From UBA6182 sp964479585 (GTDB lineage: Bacteria > Bacillota_I > Bacilli_A > Erysipelotrichales > Erysipelotrichaceae): a stretch of 34,448 nucleotides of DNA. Where the stretch lies: the NCBI GenBank assembly GCA_964479585.1, contig CAYZMP010000013.1, positions 1-34,448 on the forward strand, given 5' to 3'. Below, in pieces: positions 7,961 through 16,480 of the stretch. Under the pieces are notes generated by a model. The model worked only from the letters and a program-made list of their open reading frames with translations. It was not told the origin of the DNA and searched no databases. Each line of letters opens with the position of its first letter. Position 1 is the first letter of the stretch. Both the position numbers and the translations under genes were made by a program.

Positions 7961-9564
7961 GATTTACCTCCTAATGGAACACACTCAATTACTTGATCTA
8001 CTTGTTCTTTTAAGTAATCAATATGACGATGCGAAACACAAACAATAGTTTGATCTAAGCTAAAGAGAGTGTCATATATCTTTTGAGAAGTTGCGTCATC
8101 TAAACTTGCGGAAGGTTCATCCACAAAAAGAATTTGCTTATTATGATAAAGTTCACGGGCAATAGAAAGACGCTGTCTTTGACCACCAGATATGTTAGCT
8201 CCATCTTCAAGTAGAATATGATCGAAGCGATCGGGTAATGTGTTTATCCAATCTAACAAGTCAACACTTCGTAAAATCTCCTCAAATTTATTGTTATCGT
8301 AGGGTTGATTTAAAATGATGTTGTTTTTTATAGAATCGTTGAAAATGAAATGATGTTGGCGGATATAACCACAATGGTGTAAGAAATTATTGTATTCTAT
8401 ATCGTTAATTTGTACATCATCGATGGTAACACTTCCTTGATAAGAAGAGATATCTTTTGTAAGAATACTAAGCAATGTTGTTTTTCCAGCACCAGAAGGA
8501 CCAATGATTAATACTTTTTCTTTTGGTTTTATTTGAAAAGACATATCTTTTAACACAACATGTTGATCATAAGCGAAACTTAAATTTGAAACACGATAAC
8601 CATGATTAAAAGACATGTGCTGTTTTCCATCTAAGGTGTTTTCTTTTTTAGTAATACGATCAAAGATATCGGATGAGGTTTTAAAACGATTGATGAAACT
8701 AAACCCACTTATCATACTCCATATAAGTTGACCAACTAAGTTAAAGACAATAATTAAAGAGGTGAGTGTAATTTGATCTAAGATATATAGATACGTAGCA
8801 TATACATAAACAATGATTTGATAGGAAGAAGCAATCCATTGGTTTAAATTTGATTGAAACTCATCGATGCGGAATGCTTTTTTCTTTATTTGTTCAAGTA
8901 CTACCACTATGGATTCAAAAGGACGTTTAAAGTATTCGCTGGCTTGATATAGTGTTATAACTTCTAATCCATTAAGGATGTTTGTTAATTGTGTATTGTA
9001 GCTAGCGTTAGCATTTTGTGTTTGTCTTTTTGCTTTTCTTGCGACTGGTTCAAAGCTTTTAGTAACAAAAAACAAAAGCAAAGTTGCCCCGAATGTAGAG
9101 AAAGCAACGGTTGGTTCAATGAATAATAAAATAAAAAACCCAATGATAAAGGTACCAAAAGAATATATGATATTTAATAAAGACAAAAAGAAATCTCTTT
9201 CAAACAAGTTGATATCAGAGATTAGCATGGACATATAATGTTCTTTGGACTTCTTTTTAAAACTTTCGTAGTTGTGACTCATCAATTTTTCATACGCTAG
9301 CGTTCTAACTTGAATGAGAATATCTCGCATAAATCCAATCCGTAAAAATCTTGAAAGTATTTGTGTAAAAATTGGTGTAAAAGCGAAAATAACAACAAAC
9401 ACTATTCGAGTGTACACACGTTGAGTTTGTGTTTCTTCAATAATACCAAACGCATTGGATAGGGCGAGGGTCATAAAAATGCCACTAATGGTTGTTAAAA
9501 AGGCTCCAATCATATAAAACAGGAACTGTTTTTTGTTTGTTTGCAGTAGTTTTTTTAAAGTCAT
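7957..9564 (-). CDS. ABC exporter half-transporter (membrane + ATPase), first subunit
   Basis: 535 residues: membrane domain about 1-300, then an ATPase domain with Walker A GPSGAGKT at 355-362, signature ANISGGQRQRLSIAR at 456-470, Walker B ILFVDEPSASLD with catalytic E483, and switch H512. Both subunits keep the Walker B Glu and switch His, so neither nucleotide site looks obviously degenerate, unlike many heterodimeric exporters. AGGAG lies 7 bases before the ATG, and a clear promoter is 32 bases upstream. Forms an operon with the next gene on the minus strand. Substrate unknown. Confidence 0.85.
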   Translation of the reverse strand: MTLKKLLQTNKKQFLFYMIGAFLTTISGIFMTLALSNAFGIIEETQTQRVYTRIVFVVIFAFTPIFTQILSRFLRIGFMRDILIQVRTLAYEKLMSHNYESFKKKSKEHYMSMLISDINLFERDFFLSLLNIIYSFGTFIIGFFILLFIEPTVAFSTFGATLLLFFVTKSFEPVARKAKRQTQNANASYNTQLTNILNGLEVITLYQASEYFKRPFESIVVVLEQIKKKAFRIDEFQSNLNQWIASSYQIIVYVYATYLYILDQITLTSLIIVFNLVGQLIWSMISGFSFINRFKTSSDIFDRITKKENTLDGKQHMSFNHGYRVSNLSFAYDQHVVLKDMSFQIKPKEKVLIIGPSGAGKTTLLSILTKDISSYQGSVTIDDVQINDIEYNNFLHHCGYIRQHHFIFNDSIKNNIILNQPYDNNKFEEILRSVDLLDWINTLPDRFDHILLEDGANISGGQRQRLSIARELYHNKQILFVDEPSASLDDATSQKIYDTLFSLDQTIVCVSHRHIDYLKEQVDQVIECVPLGGKS

Positions 9565-9595
9565 GAGTCAACTCCTAGTAATATCTTCATCTAAC

Positions 9596-9623
9596 ATTAT
9601 AGTTGACAACAAACTAATGTCAA
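9596..9623 (-). promoter_or_regulatory. Promoter of the ABC exporter operon
   Basis: On the minus strand: consensus TTGACA (plus 9618-9623), a 16-bp spacer, consensus TATAAT (plus 9596-9601). The bases next to the -10 include the small inverted repeat GTTGTCAAC, a possible but unproven operator. Confidence 0.7.
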
Positions 9624-9640
9624 TAAATTTTTAAAATATA

Positions 9641-9669
9641 TTGATAAACATCTATGTGTTATGTATAAT
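9641..9669 (+). promoter_or_regulatory. Promoter of the ArsR-type operon
   Basis: TTGATA at 9641-9646, a 17-bp spacer, TATAAT at 9664-9669: near-consensus. The expected start, about 9676, lies just upstream of the inverted repeat at 9685-9702. Confidence 0.75.
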
Positions 9670-9684
9670 GGTGTTATATATATA

Positions 9685-9702
9685 GATACATATAAATGTA
9701 TC
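9685..9702. promoter_or_regulatory. ArsR-type operator, perfect inverted repeat
   Basis: GATACAT-ATAA-ATGTATC is a perfect 7-bp inverted repeat with a 4-bp spacer, between the promoter and the first ATG (9722). ATACAT/ATGTAT-type arms and this position are typical of ArsR/SmtB repressor operators, and an ArsR gene is the second gene of the operon, so autoregulation is likely. Confidence 0.7.
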
Positions 9703-9721
9703 AATGTTTGGAAGGAGCTTT

Positions 9722-10714
9722 ATGTTTATTCTTGAATGGTTAAATACACAGTTGCTAAAGATGCAATGGTTGTTTGATTTAATGGCAATCTTAGTAGAAG
9801 ATGTGTTGCAGTTGTCAATGGATACAAGACTAGGGTCAAGTGTACATTTTTTCTTTTATGATGTCATTAAGATTTTTTTGTTGTTGTTTATGGTGGTGTA
9901 TATTATATCTTTTGTGCAAAGTTATTTTCCACCAGAAAAAACAAAGCAGTTATTACAAAATGTAAAAGGATTGTTTGGAAATTTCTTAGGTGCACTCTTT
10001 GGAATATTAACACCATTTTGTTCCTGTTCTTCGATTCCAATTTTTATTGGTTTTACCAATGCTGGGTTGCCACTCGGAGTAACTTTTTCATTTTTGATTT
10101 GTTCTCCACTTGTGGATATGGCATCTCTTGTTTTGATTGCAAGCTTTTTTGGGTTAAACATTACCATATACTATGTGCTGACAGGAATGTTACTTGCCAT
10201 AATTGGAGGGTGGATTATTGGTCGTTTAAACATGGAAAACTATGTTGAATCGTTTGTGTACAATAGTCCAATGGTTTCTATAGAAGAAGAAACACTTAGC
10301 ACAAAAGAGCGTCATGAGTTTTCAAAAGTCCAAGCTATTGAAATCTTCAGGAAAGTTTGGCTTTATGTTATTGTTGGTGTCGGTATTGGTGCCGCTATTC
10401 ATAACTGGATCCCGCAAGAGTGGGTAACCTTAGTATTAGGTCAAGATAAGTGGTATTCACCACTTGTGGCTGTTGTCATTGGACTACCTATGTATGCTAG
10501 TTTATTTGGGACATTACCTATCGCTTCAGCGTTAATCGCTCAAGGTGTCGGTGTTGGTACGGTCATTGCATTTATGATGAGTGTCACCGCTTTAAGTGTA
10601 CCTTCGATTATTCTACTTAAAAATGTTATTAAGACAAAACTACTAGTTTTATTTGTTGTTTACATTTCTTTTGGTATACTCATAATAGGGTATGTGTTTA
10701 ATGCAGTATTATAA
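9722..10714 (+). CDS. CSCSS-motif permease (UPF0718/YraQ, ArsP-like), probable metalloid or organoarsenical efflux
   Basis: 330 residues with about eight membrane segments. The hallmark TPFCSCSSIPIF lies near residues 97-108 (C100, C102), followed by GLPLGVTFSFLICSPLVD, as in the permease family that includes ArsP (trivalent organoarsenical efflux) and SO_0444-type Cu/Zn exporters. I start it at 9722, where GGAAGGAG lies 4 bases upstream, rather than at the in-frame ATG 18 bases earlier, which lacks an RBS and sits beside the operator. The following ArsR has an arsenic-type CxC site, which favours arsenic over other metals. Exact substrate is inferred. First gene of a four-gene operon. Confidence 0.8.
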   Translation: MFILEWLNTQLLKMQWLFDLMAILVEDVLQLSMDTRLGSSVHFFFYDVIKIFLLLFMVVYIISFVQSYFPPEKTKQLLQNVKGLFGNFLGALFGILTPFCSCSSIPIFIGFTNAGLPLGVTFSFLICSPLVDMASLVLIASFFGLNITIYYVLTGMLLAIIGGWIIGRLNMENYVESFVYNSPMVSIEEETLSTKERHEFSKVQAIEIFRKVWLYVIVGVGIGAAIHNWIPQEWVTLVLGQDKWYSPLVAVVIGLPMYASLFGTLPIASALIAQGVGVGTVIAFMMSVTALSVPSIILLKNVIKTKLLVLFVVYISFGILIIGYVFNAVL

Positions 10715-10724
10715 GGAGGCACAC

Positions 10725-10985
10725 ATGAACGAGCAAATTGTGGAAGTGTTTAAAGCATTAGGAGATCCTATTCGCTTTAAGATTTATCAAAGTGTAAGAC
10801 AAAGAGAAGTTTGTGCGTGTGATTTTTTAAGTTTTCTTGATTTGGATATTAGTCAACCAACATTATCATTTCACCTTAAAAAATTGGTCTCTTGTGGGTT
10901 GATTGTTGAGCGAAAAGAAGGTGTGTTTAAGCATTATAAAGTTAATGAAAGTCTATTAAAAGAAATCGTTGATATATTTAAATAG
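10725..10985 (+). CDS. arsR: ArsR family metalloid-responsive repressor
   Basis: 86 residues from the ATG at 10725 (AAGGAGG 6 bases upstream). Winged helix: FKALGDPIRFKIYQSV, then EVCACDFLSFLDLDISQPTLSFHLKKLVSCGL. The CAC (C30, C32) falls in the metal-binding helix, equivalent to the ELCVCDL As(III)/Sb(III) site of classical ArsR, followed directly by the recognition helix (SQPTLSFHLKKL). Cys at position about 58 (VSCGL) may add a third thiol. It likely represses its own operon by binding the inverted repeat at 9685-9702 and releases it on trivalent arsenical binding. Family call firm, metal identity inferred. Confidence 0.88.
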   Translation: MNEQIVEVFKALGDPIRFKIYQSVRQREVCACDFLSFLDLDISQPTLSFHLKKLVSCGLIVERKEGVFKHYKVNESLLKEIVDIFK

Positions 10986-11004
10986 AAAAAAGGAGAGTCA
11001 AAGT

Positions 11005-11241
11005 ATGAATATTAAAATTTTAGGATCTGGTTGTAGCAATTGCAAAAAACTAGAACAAAGTGCAAGAGAAGCTGTAGAAAAACTAAACATTGAAGCAACC
11101 GTTGAAAAAATTACGGATGTCAAAATGTATGCAAAATATGGTATATTAAGAACGCCAGGTTTAGTCATTAACGATAAACCGGTGTCTGCAGGGAAAGTAT
11201 TAAATGCTGATCAAATTATACAGTTGATACAATCATTGTAG
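11005..11241 (+). CDS. Thioredoxin-fold protein, redox-active disulfide protein 2 type
   Basis: 78 residues from the ATG at 11005 (AAGGAGAG 7 bases upstream). MNIKILGSGCSNCKKLEQ has the redox pair C10-x-x-C13 directly after the first beta strand. The cis-Pro region TPGLVINDKP and the rest follow the short thioredoxin-like fold of the TIGR00412 group. No signal peptide, so cytoplasmic. In many genomes this small protein travels with a CSCSS permease and an ArsR, as here. It probably supplies or receives thiol electrons for metalloid handling, with the CcdA-like membrane protein encoded next as a candidate partner. Confidence 0.82.
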   Translation: MNIKILGSGCSNCKKLEQSAREAVEKLNIEATVEKITDVKMYAKYGILRTPGLVINDKPVSAGKVLNADQIIQLIQSL

Positions 11242-11257
11242 TTGAAAGAGAGGGACT

Positions 11258-12229
11258 ATGGGTCGTCTAAAAATTGCATTAACTTTTGTTGGTGTGGGGA
11301 TTTTTGTGACGTTAGTATATTTTTTAAATGATGGAGCATCAGTTTTTGCATCATCAAGTCTAGTTCAGTTACCACCGATTGCCAATGAGTTTATTAATGT
11401 GTTTGGCCAAGAAGTAGAAGTAGGCTCATTGCCTTTGTTTTTATCCACCTTTATTATTGCCTTTGTGGACGGGTTTAATCCATGTTCACTATGGGTGTTA
11501 ACTTTCTTGCTTGGGATGGTCGTTATGACACGATCAAGAAAGAGAATAATGATTGTTGGATTTACCTATTTATTAGTCACTTCAGCAATGTATGGCCTCT
11601 TTATTTTGGGGCTTATAAACTTTTTGTCGTATGTTACGTATTTATTTTGGATCCGTGTTGGTGTAGCAAGCATTGCTATTGTGTTTGCTCTTGTTAACAT
11701 TAAAGATTTCTTTTACTATAAAAAGGGATTTTCATTTAGTATCCCTGATAAATTTAAACCAAAAATTTATCGCCAAGCACGTCATTTACGAAAAGAAGAA
11801 CTAAGCACTTGGCAAATGGTCAGTGGGGCAGCATTAATGGGATTTGGAATAACATTGGTCGAACTTCCTTGTACTGCAGGGTTTCCCATGGTTTGGTCAT
11901 CGATTATATCCACTCATACTCTTGATACTGGAACCTTTGTGTTGTTATTCTTACTGTATATGATTGTCTATTTATTGGATGAGGTTGTTATCTTTTTAAC
12001 GGTCGTATTCACATTAAAAGCATCAAAGTTAGAAGAAAAACATGGTCGCTTCTTAAAATTAGTTGGTGGCATCATCATGCTAGCACTAGCCTTTGTGTTG
12101 GTGTTTGATCCGAATTTACTAAATGATATCGGTGGAACACTTATTGTATTTATTGCTTCATTTGTTGTTGCTATTATCATTTCTAAAGTTCACAAACATT
12201 CCTTAGAAAAAACAACACAAGAAAAATAA
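11258..12229 (+). CDS. CcdA/DsbD-like membrane electron-transfer protein
   Basis: 323 residues. An N-terminal segment (about 5-23) and a short extracytoplasmic stretch precede a six-segment membrane domain. Cys76 in FVDGFNPCSLW and Cys205 in TLVELPCTAGFP sit in the two membrane segments where CcdA/DsbD-beta proteins carry the Cys pair that moves electrons across the membrane. A basic cytoplasmic loop lies near 154-183. RBS GAGAGGG just before the ATG. Last gene of the metalloid operon, followed by a strong terminator. Likely exchanges electrons with the CSNC thioredoxin-like protein encoded upstream; the final acceptor is unknown. Confidence 0.8.
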   Translation: MGRLKIALTFVGVGIFVTLVYFLNDGASVFASSSLVQLPPIANEFINVFGQEVEVGSLPLFLSTFIIAFVDGFNPCSLWVLTFLLGMVVMTRSRKRIMIVGFTYLLVTSAMYGLFILGLINFLSYVTYLFWIRVGVASIAIVFALVNIKDFFYYKKGFSFSIPDKFKPKIYRQARHLRKEELSTWQMVSGAALMGFGITLVELPCTAGFPMVWSSIISTHTLDTGTFVLLFLLYMIVYLLDEVVIFLTVVFTLKASKLEEKHGRFLKLVGGIIMLALAFVLVFDPNLLNDIGGTLIVFIASFVVAIIISKVHKHSLEKTTQEK

Positions 12230-12286
12230 AACAAAGTAAATATAATTAACATAATGGATTTCTAAGTCAACCATGAAATGCGAAAT

Positions 12287-12315
12287 AACCAAAACCATCA
12301 TGTTTTGGTTTTTTT
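12287..12315 (+). terminator. Intrinsic terminator of the metalloid operon
   Basis: AACCAAAAC, loop CATCAT, GTTTTGGTT: a perfect 9-bp stem running into a T tract at 12309-12315. Confidence 0.85.
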
Positions 12316-12394
12316 ATGCAAAATTGCAGTATTGAATTTTTAAGTTATCAATTATATGTAGGATAGATTTCCAATAGCATTAAACATGTTTAGA

Positions 12395-12421
12395 GTATAT
12401 GGTATCTCATATGCTTTTTTT
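12395..12421 (+). terminator. Second hairpin with T tract, possible terminator or attenuator
   Basis: GTATATG, loop GTATCT, CATATGC: a 7-bp stem with one G-T pair, followed by seven T's. It lies 80 bases after the first terminator and 80 bases before the lipoprotein gene. It could be a back-up terminator or part of a leader. The stem is AT-rich and weak. Confidence 0.35.
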
Positions 12422-12501
12422 GCATCTTATGCATAAATGATTTTCACTTTCAAAAACATGTCTTACAATCAGTTTGCAAATAGCAAAGAAAGGATACAAA
12501 C

Positions 12502-13023
12502 ATGAAGAAACTTATTTTGATTGTAGTTGCTTCACTACTGTTTCTAACAGGTTGTAACACATCAGCAAGTGTTATTGATAGTGAAAAGATGGATGAGGTA
12601 GTGAATGCCATAAAGGAAGCATATGGTGATGACTATGGACCAGAAGTTGAAATTGAAGCAGAAATGATCAAAGATGTGTATCAAATTGATACTGATAATC
12701 TTGAATACTTCATCGTAGAAGGGCCAATGATGAGTCTATCTACCGACATGATGTTTGCACTACTAGCAAAAGATGGCAAAGTTGATGACGTGGTTGCGGA
12801 TGTAGAAGCGTATCAAGATTACTTAATCAATGAATCATTTCAATATCCAATGAACATGGCACGAGTAAAAGCATCACAAATTGTTGTTAAAGGCAATGCT
12901 GTTTTCTTTTTAGTGCTTGGTGCATTTGATGAAAGAACTGAAGTTAGTGAAGAAGAAGCACTTGATTTTGCTCAAGAGCAAGTTTCAATTGGCGTGGATG
13001 CAATAGAATCGCTGTTAGGTTAG
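12502..13023 (+). CDS. DUF4358-like lipoprotein of the surface acylation cluster
   Basis: 173 residues. Signal sequence MKKLILIVVASLLFLTGC with lipobox LTGC and modification site C18, then a short Ser/Thr linker and an acidic domain. The order (small DUF4358-type lipoprotein, MBOAT acyltransferase, DHHW protein) is a recurrent Firmicutes arrangement, and the VYQIDTDNLEYFIVEGPMMS region fits that family. RBS AAAGGA before the ATG; the next gene follows after 18 bases. Function not established; an extracellular accessory to polymer acetylation is a reasonable guess. Confidence 0.75.
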   Translation: MKKLILIVVASLLFLTGCNTSASVIDSEKMDEVVNAIKEAYGDDYGPEVEIEAEMIKDVYQIDTDNLEYFIVEGPMMSLSTDMMFALLAKDGKVDDVVADVEAYQDYLINESFQYPMNMARVKASQIVVKGNAVFFLVLGAFDERTEVSEEEALDFAQEQVSIGVDAIESLLG

Positions 13024-13041
13024 AGTTAGGAGAGAAAAACA

Positions 13042-14409
13042 ATGGTGTTTAGCAGTAACTTATTTATCTTTCGTTTTATTCCTGTTGTTTTTCTCTTGCT
13101 TTTTTTGACACCTAAAAAGCATCAAAACTTAGTTTTGCTTATTAGTAGTTTGTTTTTTTATGCTTGGGGAGAAGTACGGTATATTTTCATTATGATTGCT
13201 TCCATCATCGTTGATTATACGATGTCCAACAGTATTGAAAAATATCGAAATCAACCAAAGAAAACAAAAATCTTTCTTTACATTTCGATATTCTTTAATC
13301 TTGGCATGTTGTTCTTTTTTAAGTATTCAAACTTTTTCATTAGCAACATTAACATGTTGTTTCAAAGCAATATACAACCGATTCAGGTAACCTTGCCACT
13401 AGGTATTAGTTTTTATACGTTTCAAACGATGTCTTATACCATTGATGTGTATCGCAACAAAATCAAAGCAGATAAAAACATCATTGATTTTGGTGCGTAT
13501 GTTTGCTTGTTTCCGCAGTTAATTGCAGGACCAATCATTAAGTATCGCACTATTTCCCATCAATTGAAGCATCGAATGATCAATAGTGATAATGTTATAG
13601 CAGGTACAAAAATCTTTTTGTTGGGTTTGTTTTCAAAAGTTCTTTTGGCCAACAACATTGGCATGTTGTGGGATGAAGTACAAACCTTAACAACGATATC
13701 AACCATTACTGCTTGGTTAGGGTTAGTTGCTTTTGGCTTACAAATTTATTTTGATTTTTCAGGGTACTCTTTAATGGCAATTGGGCTTGGTAAAATCCTT
13801 GGGTTTGATTTTGAACAAAACTTTAATTTTCCTTACATTTCAAAAAGCATGAGTGAATTTTGGAGTCGTTGGCATATGACACTTGGTGCATGGTTTAAAG
13901 AGTATGTGTATATACCATTAGGTGGAAATAGAAAAGGGAAACCACGTCAAATGCTAAACTTACTTATCGTGTGGTTTTTAACTGGATTTTGGCATGGAGC
14001 AAACTATAATTTTATCCTATGGGGATTGTACTTCTTTTTATTGTTAACAGTAGAGAAACTATTTTTAAATGGTTTTCTTAATAAACATTCCATTATCTCG
14101 CGTGTTTACTTTGTTTTTTTTATTTTAGTCGGGTGGGCTATCTTTGCTATTGATGATATAACACAACTGACTAATTTCATACAAGTTATGTTTTCTTATC
14201 AACAAGGGTCAGAATGGATGTATTACTTTAGAAATTATGGAATTATTCTACTTTGTGGACTTATTTTTTCCACGCCTATCATTAAAAAGATTGTTAATCG
14301 GTTCGAGCATTCTTATGCTATAGAACTGTTGTATGTTGTTGGCTTTATTGTTAGTGTCGCTTATTTAGTGGATTCTACGTATAATCCATTTTTATACTTT
14401 AGATTTTAA
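13042..14409 (+). CDS. MBOAT family O-acyltransferase, AlgI/DltB-like
   Basis: 455 residues, about ten to twelve membrane segments. MBOAT hallmarks are present: LPLGISFYTFQTMSY near 118-132, MSEFWSRWHMTLGAWFKEYVYIPLGG (RWH, H278) and the catalytic-type FWHGAN with H318. These match AlgI-like proteins that pass acyl groups from the cytoplasm to an outer-face polymer. RBS AGGAGAG. The adjacent DHHW protein would be the extracytoplasmic transferase. Substrate polymer unknown; a cell-surface polysaccharide or teichoic-acid-like polymer is likely. Confidence 0.92.
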   Translation: MVFSSNLFIFRFIPVVFLLLFLTPKKHQNLVLLISSLFFYAWGEVRYIFIMIASIIVDYTMSNSIEKYRNQPKKTKIFLYISIFFNLGMLFFFKYSNFFISNINMLFQSNIQPIQVTLPLGISFYTFQTMSYTIDVYRNKIKADKNIIDFGAYVCLFPQLIAGPIIKYRTISHQLKHRMINSDNVIAGTKIFLLGLFSKVLLANNIGMLWDEVQTLTTISTITAWLGLVAFGLQIYFDFSGYSLMAIGLGKILGFDFEQNFNFPYISKSMSEFWSRWHMTLGAWFKEYVYIPLGGNRKGKPRQMLNLLIVWFLTGFWHGANYNFILWGLYFFLLLTVEKLFLNGFLNKHSIISRVYFVFFILVGWAIFAIDDITQLTNFIQVMFSYQQGSEWMYYFRNYGIILLCGLIFSTPIIKKIVNRFEHSYAIELLYVVGFIVSVAYLVDSTYNPFLYFRF

Positions 14410-14418
14410 GAGGATAAG

Positions 14419-15504
14419 ATGAAAAAATATATTGCAACTATTGGCGTTAGTAGCCTGATTATGATGATAGTCATCATGGATTTGCTTATGCCAGTAAAAG
14501 TATACTCTGCTTTTGAAAATCGATATTTAACAACAAGGCCACCGCTATCTTTTTTTAGTGTTGTCTCTAATAAATATTCATTGACTTATGAAGAATATGT
14601 GAATGATCAGTTTTTTAAAAGAGACAGTTGGATAACGCTAAAAGCATGGGTGGAAATGATGCTACAAAAAAGTGAGAGTAATGGAGTGTATATTGGATAT
14701 GATGGTTTTTTATTTGAGAAAGTGATTCATCAAGATGAGCAACTAGCCATTAATAAACAAGCAATAGAAGAATTTTTAGAGAAAGTGAACAATCAAAACG
14801 TATCGATTGCATTAAGCATGAGCTCATATATGACATTAAAACAAAACATGCCAAAACATGCACCTTATTTTGATCAAAACCAGTGGCTAAATGACAACAC
14901 AAAAAATTGGCCAATGATTGATTTGTATGATCCTACTTTAGATTATTCATCGTTGGTGTATCGAAACGATCATCATTGGACACTAGAAGGAGCGCATGTC
15001 GCTTATCAAAAAATTGTAGAACAATGGGGAGAAAAGTCGATACCTTTTGAAGACTTTAATTCAATTTCAATAAACCATTTTTTAGGTAGTACTTTTAATA
15101 AAGCACGAATTATAAATCCAACGCCTGATGTCTTTTCCTATATAGATCCTGCTATTGATGCGTATGTTTTTGATAACAAACAAACAGATTCTTTAATCAA
15201 TCAATCCATGTTGCATCAAAAAGATAAATACGCTGCCTTTATGCATGGCAATATTGGATTTTCAAAAGTGATTGTTTCACAAGTAGAAAAACCATCAAAA
15301 ATATTGGTTATTAAAGATTCCTATGCGAATAGTGTGATACCTTTTTTAATTAATCACCATGATGAAATTGATGTTGTGGACTTACGCAACTATAATGGTA
15401 GTGTATTAGAGTTAATTAAAGAAAACAACTATGATCAAGTGTTAGTCTTAATGAGCTTTTCACAGTTCTCCACGGATAAAAGCATAAGTAAATTAAATCA
15501 TTAG
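14419..15504 (+). CDS. DHHW/AlgX-AlgJ-like extracytoplasmic acetyltransferase
   Basis: 361 residues. An uncleaved N-terminal anchor (about 4-24) precedes an SGNH-like domain: FENRYLTTRPPLS and FKRDSW near the start, the DHHWT motif at 184-188 (Asp-His pair), and KDSYANSVIPFL near 299-310, which supplies the probable nucleophile Ser. This fits the DHHW/AlgX-AlgJ/DltD-like group that takes the acetyl group from an MBOAT partner. It is 9 bases after the MBOAT gene with AGAGGA before its ATG. No clear terminator was seen before the next gene. Confidence 0.82.
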   Translation: MKKYIATIGVSSLIMMIVIMDLLMPVKVYSAFENRYLTTRPPLSFFSVVSNKYSLTYEEYVNDQFFKRDSWITLKAWVEMMLQKSESNGVYIGYDGFLFEKVIHQDEQLAINKQAIEEFLEKVNNQNVSIALSMSSYMTLKQNMPKHAPYFDQNQWLNDNTKNWPMIDLYDPTLDYSSLVYRNDHHWTLEGAHVAYQKIVEQWGEKSIPFEDFNSISINHFLGSTFNKARIINPTPDVFSYIDPAIDAYVFDNKQTDSLINQSMLHQKDKYAAFMHGNIGFSKVIVSQVEKPSKILVIKDSYANSVIPFLINHHDEIDVVDLRNYNGSVLELIKENNYDQVLVLMSFSQFSTDKSISKLNH

Positions 15505-15557
15505 AATAGAAAAACGAGCTTTTATTTTTATGAAAGTATGATAGAATAAACTTGTAT

Positions 15558-15575
15558 TTGTTAAATTAATAACAA
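15558..15575. promoter_or_regulatory. Rex-like operator before the orphan ABC pair
   Basis: TTGTTA-AATTAA-TAACAA is a perfect 6-bp inverted repeat. It fits the Rex consensus TTGTTAANNNNTTAACAA at all twelve outer positions; one inner base differs. It lies 11 bases before the ATG at 15587, just downstream of a weak -10 (TAGAAT, 15542-15547). Similar elements are at both hydrogenase promoters. Rex itself is not encoded in the window. Confidence 0.55.
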
Positions 15576-15586
15576 GTGGAGGTTTT

Positions 15587-16480
15587 ATGAAAAAGCTAGT
15601 TCTCTTAATTATAGTAATTAGTTTAGTAGGGTGTACAACACCAACAAAAAACAATGAACGGTTCTCACTAATAAGTCCTTTTGGAGCTCCATCAATTGCG
15701 TTTGTAGAAACTATAAAAAATGACGAACATGAAATCACCCTTGTTAGTGGAATTGATCACTTAATAAGTGCTTTTGTCAGTCCTTCTTCAGAGTATGACG
15801 GGATTATTGCACCAATTAATCTAGGTTTAACATTAATAAAGAATAATCAAACTGATTTTCGGTTATTTGCGATTGTCACTTGGGGAAATTTGTATGTTGT
15901 CGCAAACAAAGAAACCTATGATAAAGAAAATGATACAATCGCCATGTTTGGAAAAGATAGTGTTGTCGATCTGATGACTAATTATGTATTGGATGATGAA
16001 ATCAATCGTGAGTTTTATCCATCGGTTAATGATGCTCTAGCACAACTTGTTAGTGGTAAACATCAAGCTGCATTACTTGCTGAACCACTTGTTAGTGCTG
16101 CACTTGCAAACAATGAACAACTAGATGTAGTACTTGATGTTCAACAAGCCTATAAAAGCAAAAGTGGCTTTGATAATTATCCTCAAGCTGCTTTGTTTGT
16201 AAAGAAAGAAAACTACGAAAACAATAAACAACAATATGATCAGTTTATGCATAATATTGCTAATTATACGCATACACTCAAACAAGACAAGCAACGTTTA
16301 GTGGATGATTTAATAAGTGTAAACACGGATACACTTGGCTTACCTCCTGTAGAAATAGTATCCTTAGCCTACGATGGTTTAAACATAAACATAAGCAGCG
16401 CCATTGATGTTTACGATGAAATTGAAGCATTAATGAAGCTGTTTGATCAAAAAATTAACAAGGACATGTTCCTTCAATGA
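15587..16480 (+). CDS. ABC transporter solute-binding lipoprotein, NMT1/SsuA-like
   Basis: 297 residues. Lipoprotein signal MKKLVLLIIVISLVGC with C16 as the lipidated Cys. The mature part reads as a periplasmic-binding fold of the NMT1/THI5-SsuA type: SPFGAPSIAF at the first ligand loop, YDGIIAPINLGLTLIK, FRLFAIVTWGNLYVVAN, and VSGKHQAALLAEPLVSAAL where the second lobe closes. Ligand cannot be read; relatives bind sulfonates, pyrimidines or other small organics. Its 3' end overlaps the permease start by 4 bases (ATGA). A Rex-like site precedes it, linking it to the hydrogenase genes that follow. Confidence 0.8.
   Translation: MKKLVLLIIVISLVGCTTPTKNNERFSLISPFGAPSIAFVETIKNDEHEITLVSGIDHLISAFVSPSSEYDGIIAPINLGLTLIKNNQTDFRLFAIVTWGNLYVVANKETYDKENDTIAMFGKDSVVDLMTNYVLDDEINREFYPSVNDALAQLVSGKHQAALLAEPLVSAALANNEQLDVVLDVQQAYKSKSGFDNYPQAALFVKKENYENNKQQYDQFMHNIANYTHTLKQDKQRLVDDLISVNTDTLGLPPVEIVSLAYDGLNINISSAIDVYDEIEALMKLFDQKINKDMFLQ

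Noticed and set aside
15513..15525. AAAACGAGCTTTT palindrome after the DHHW gene as terminator
   Set aside because: The arms leave too short a loop to form a hairpin, and the following T run is interrupted.
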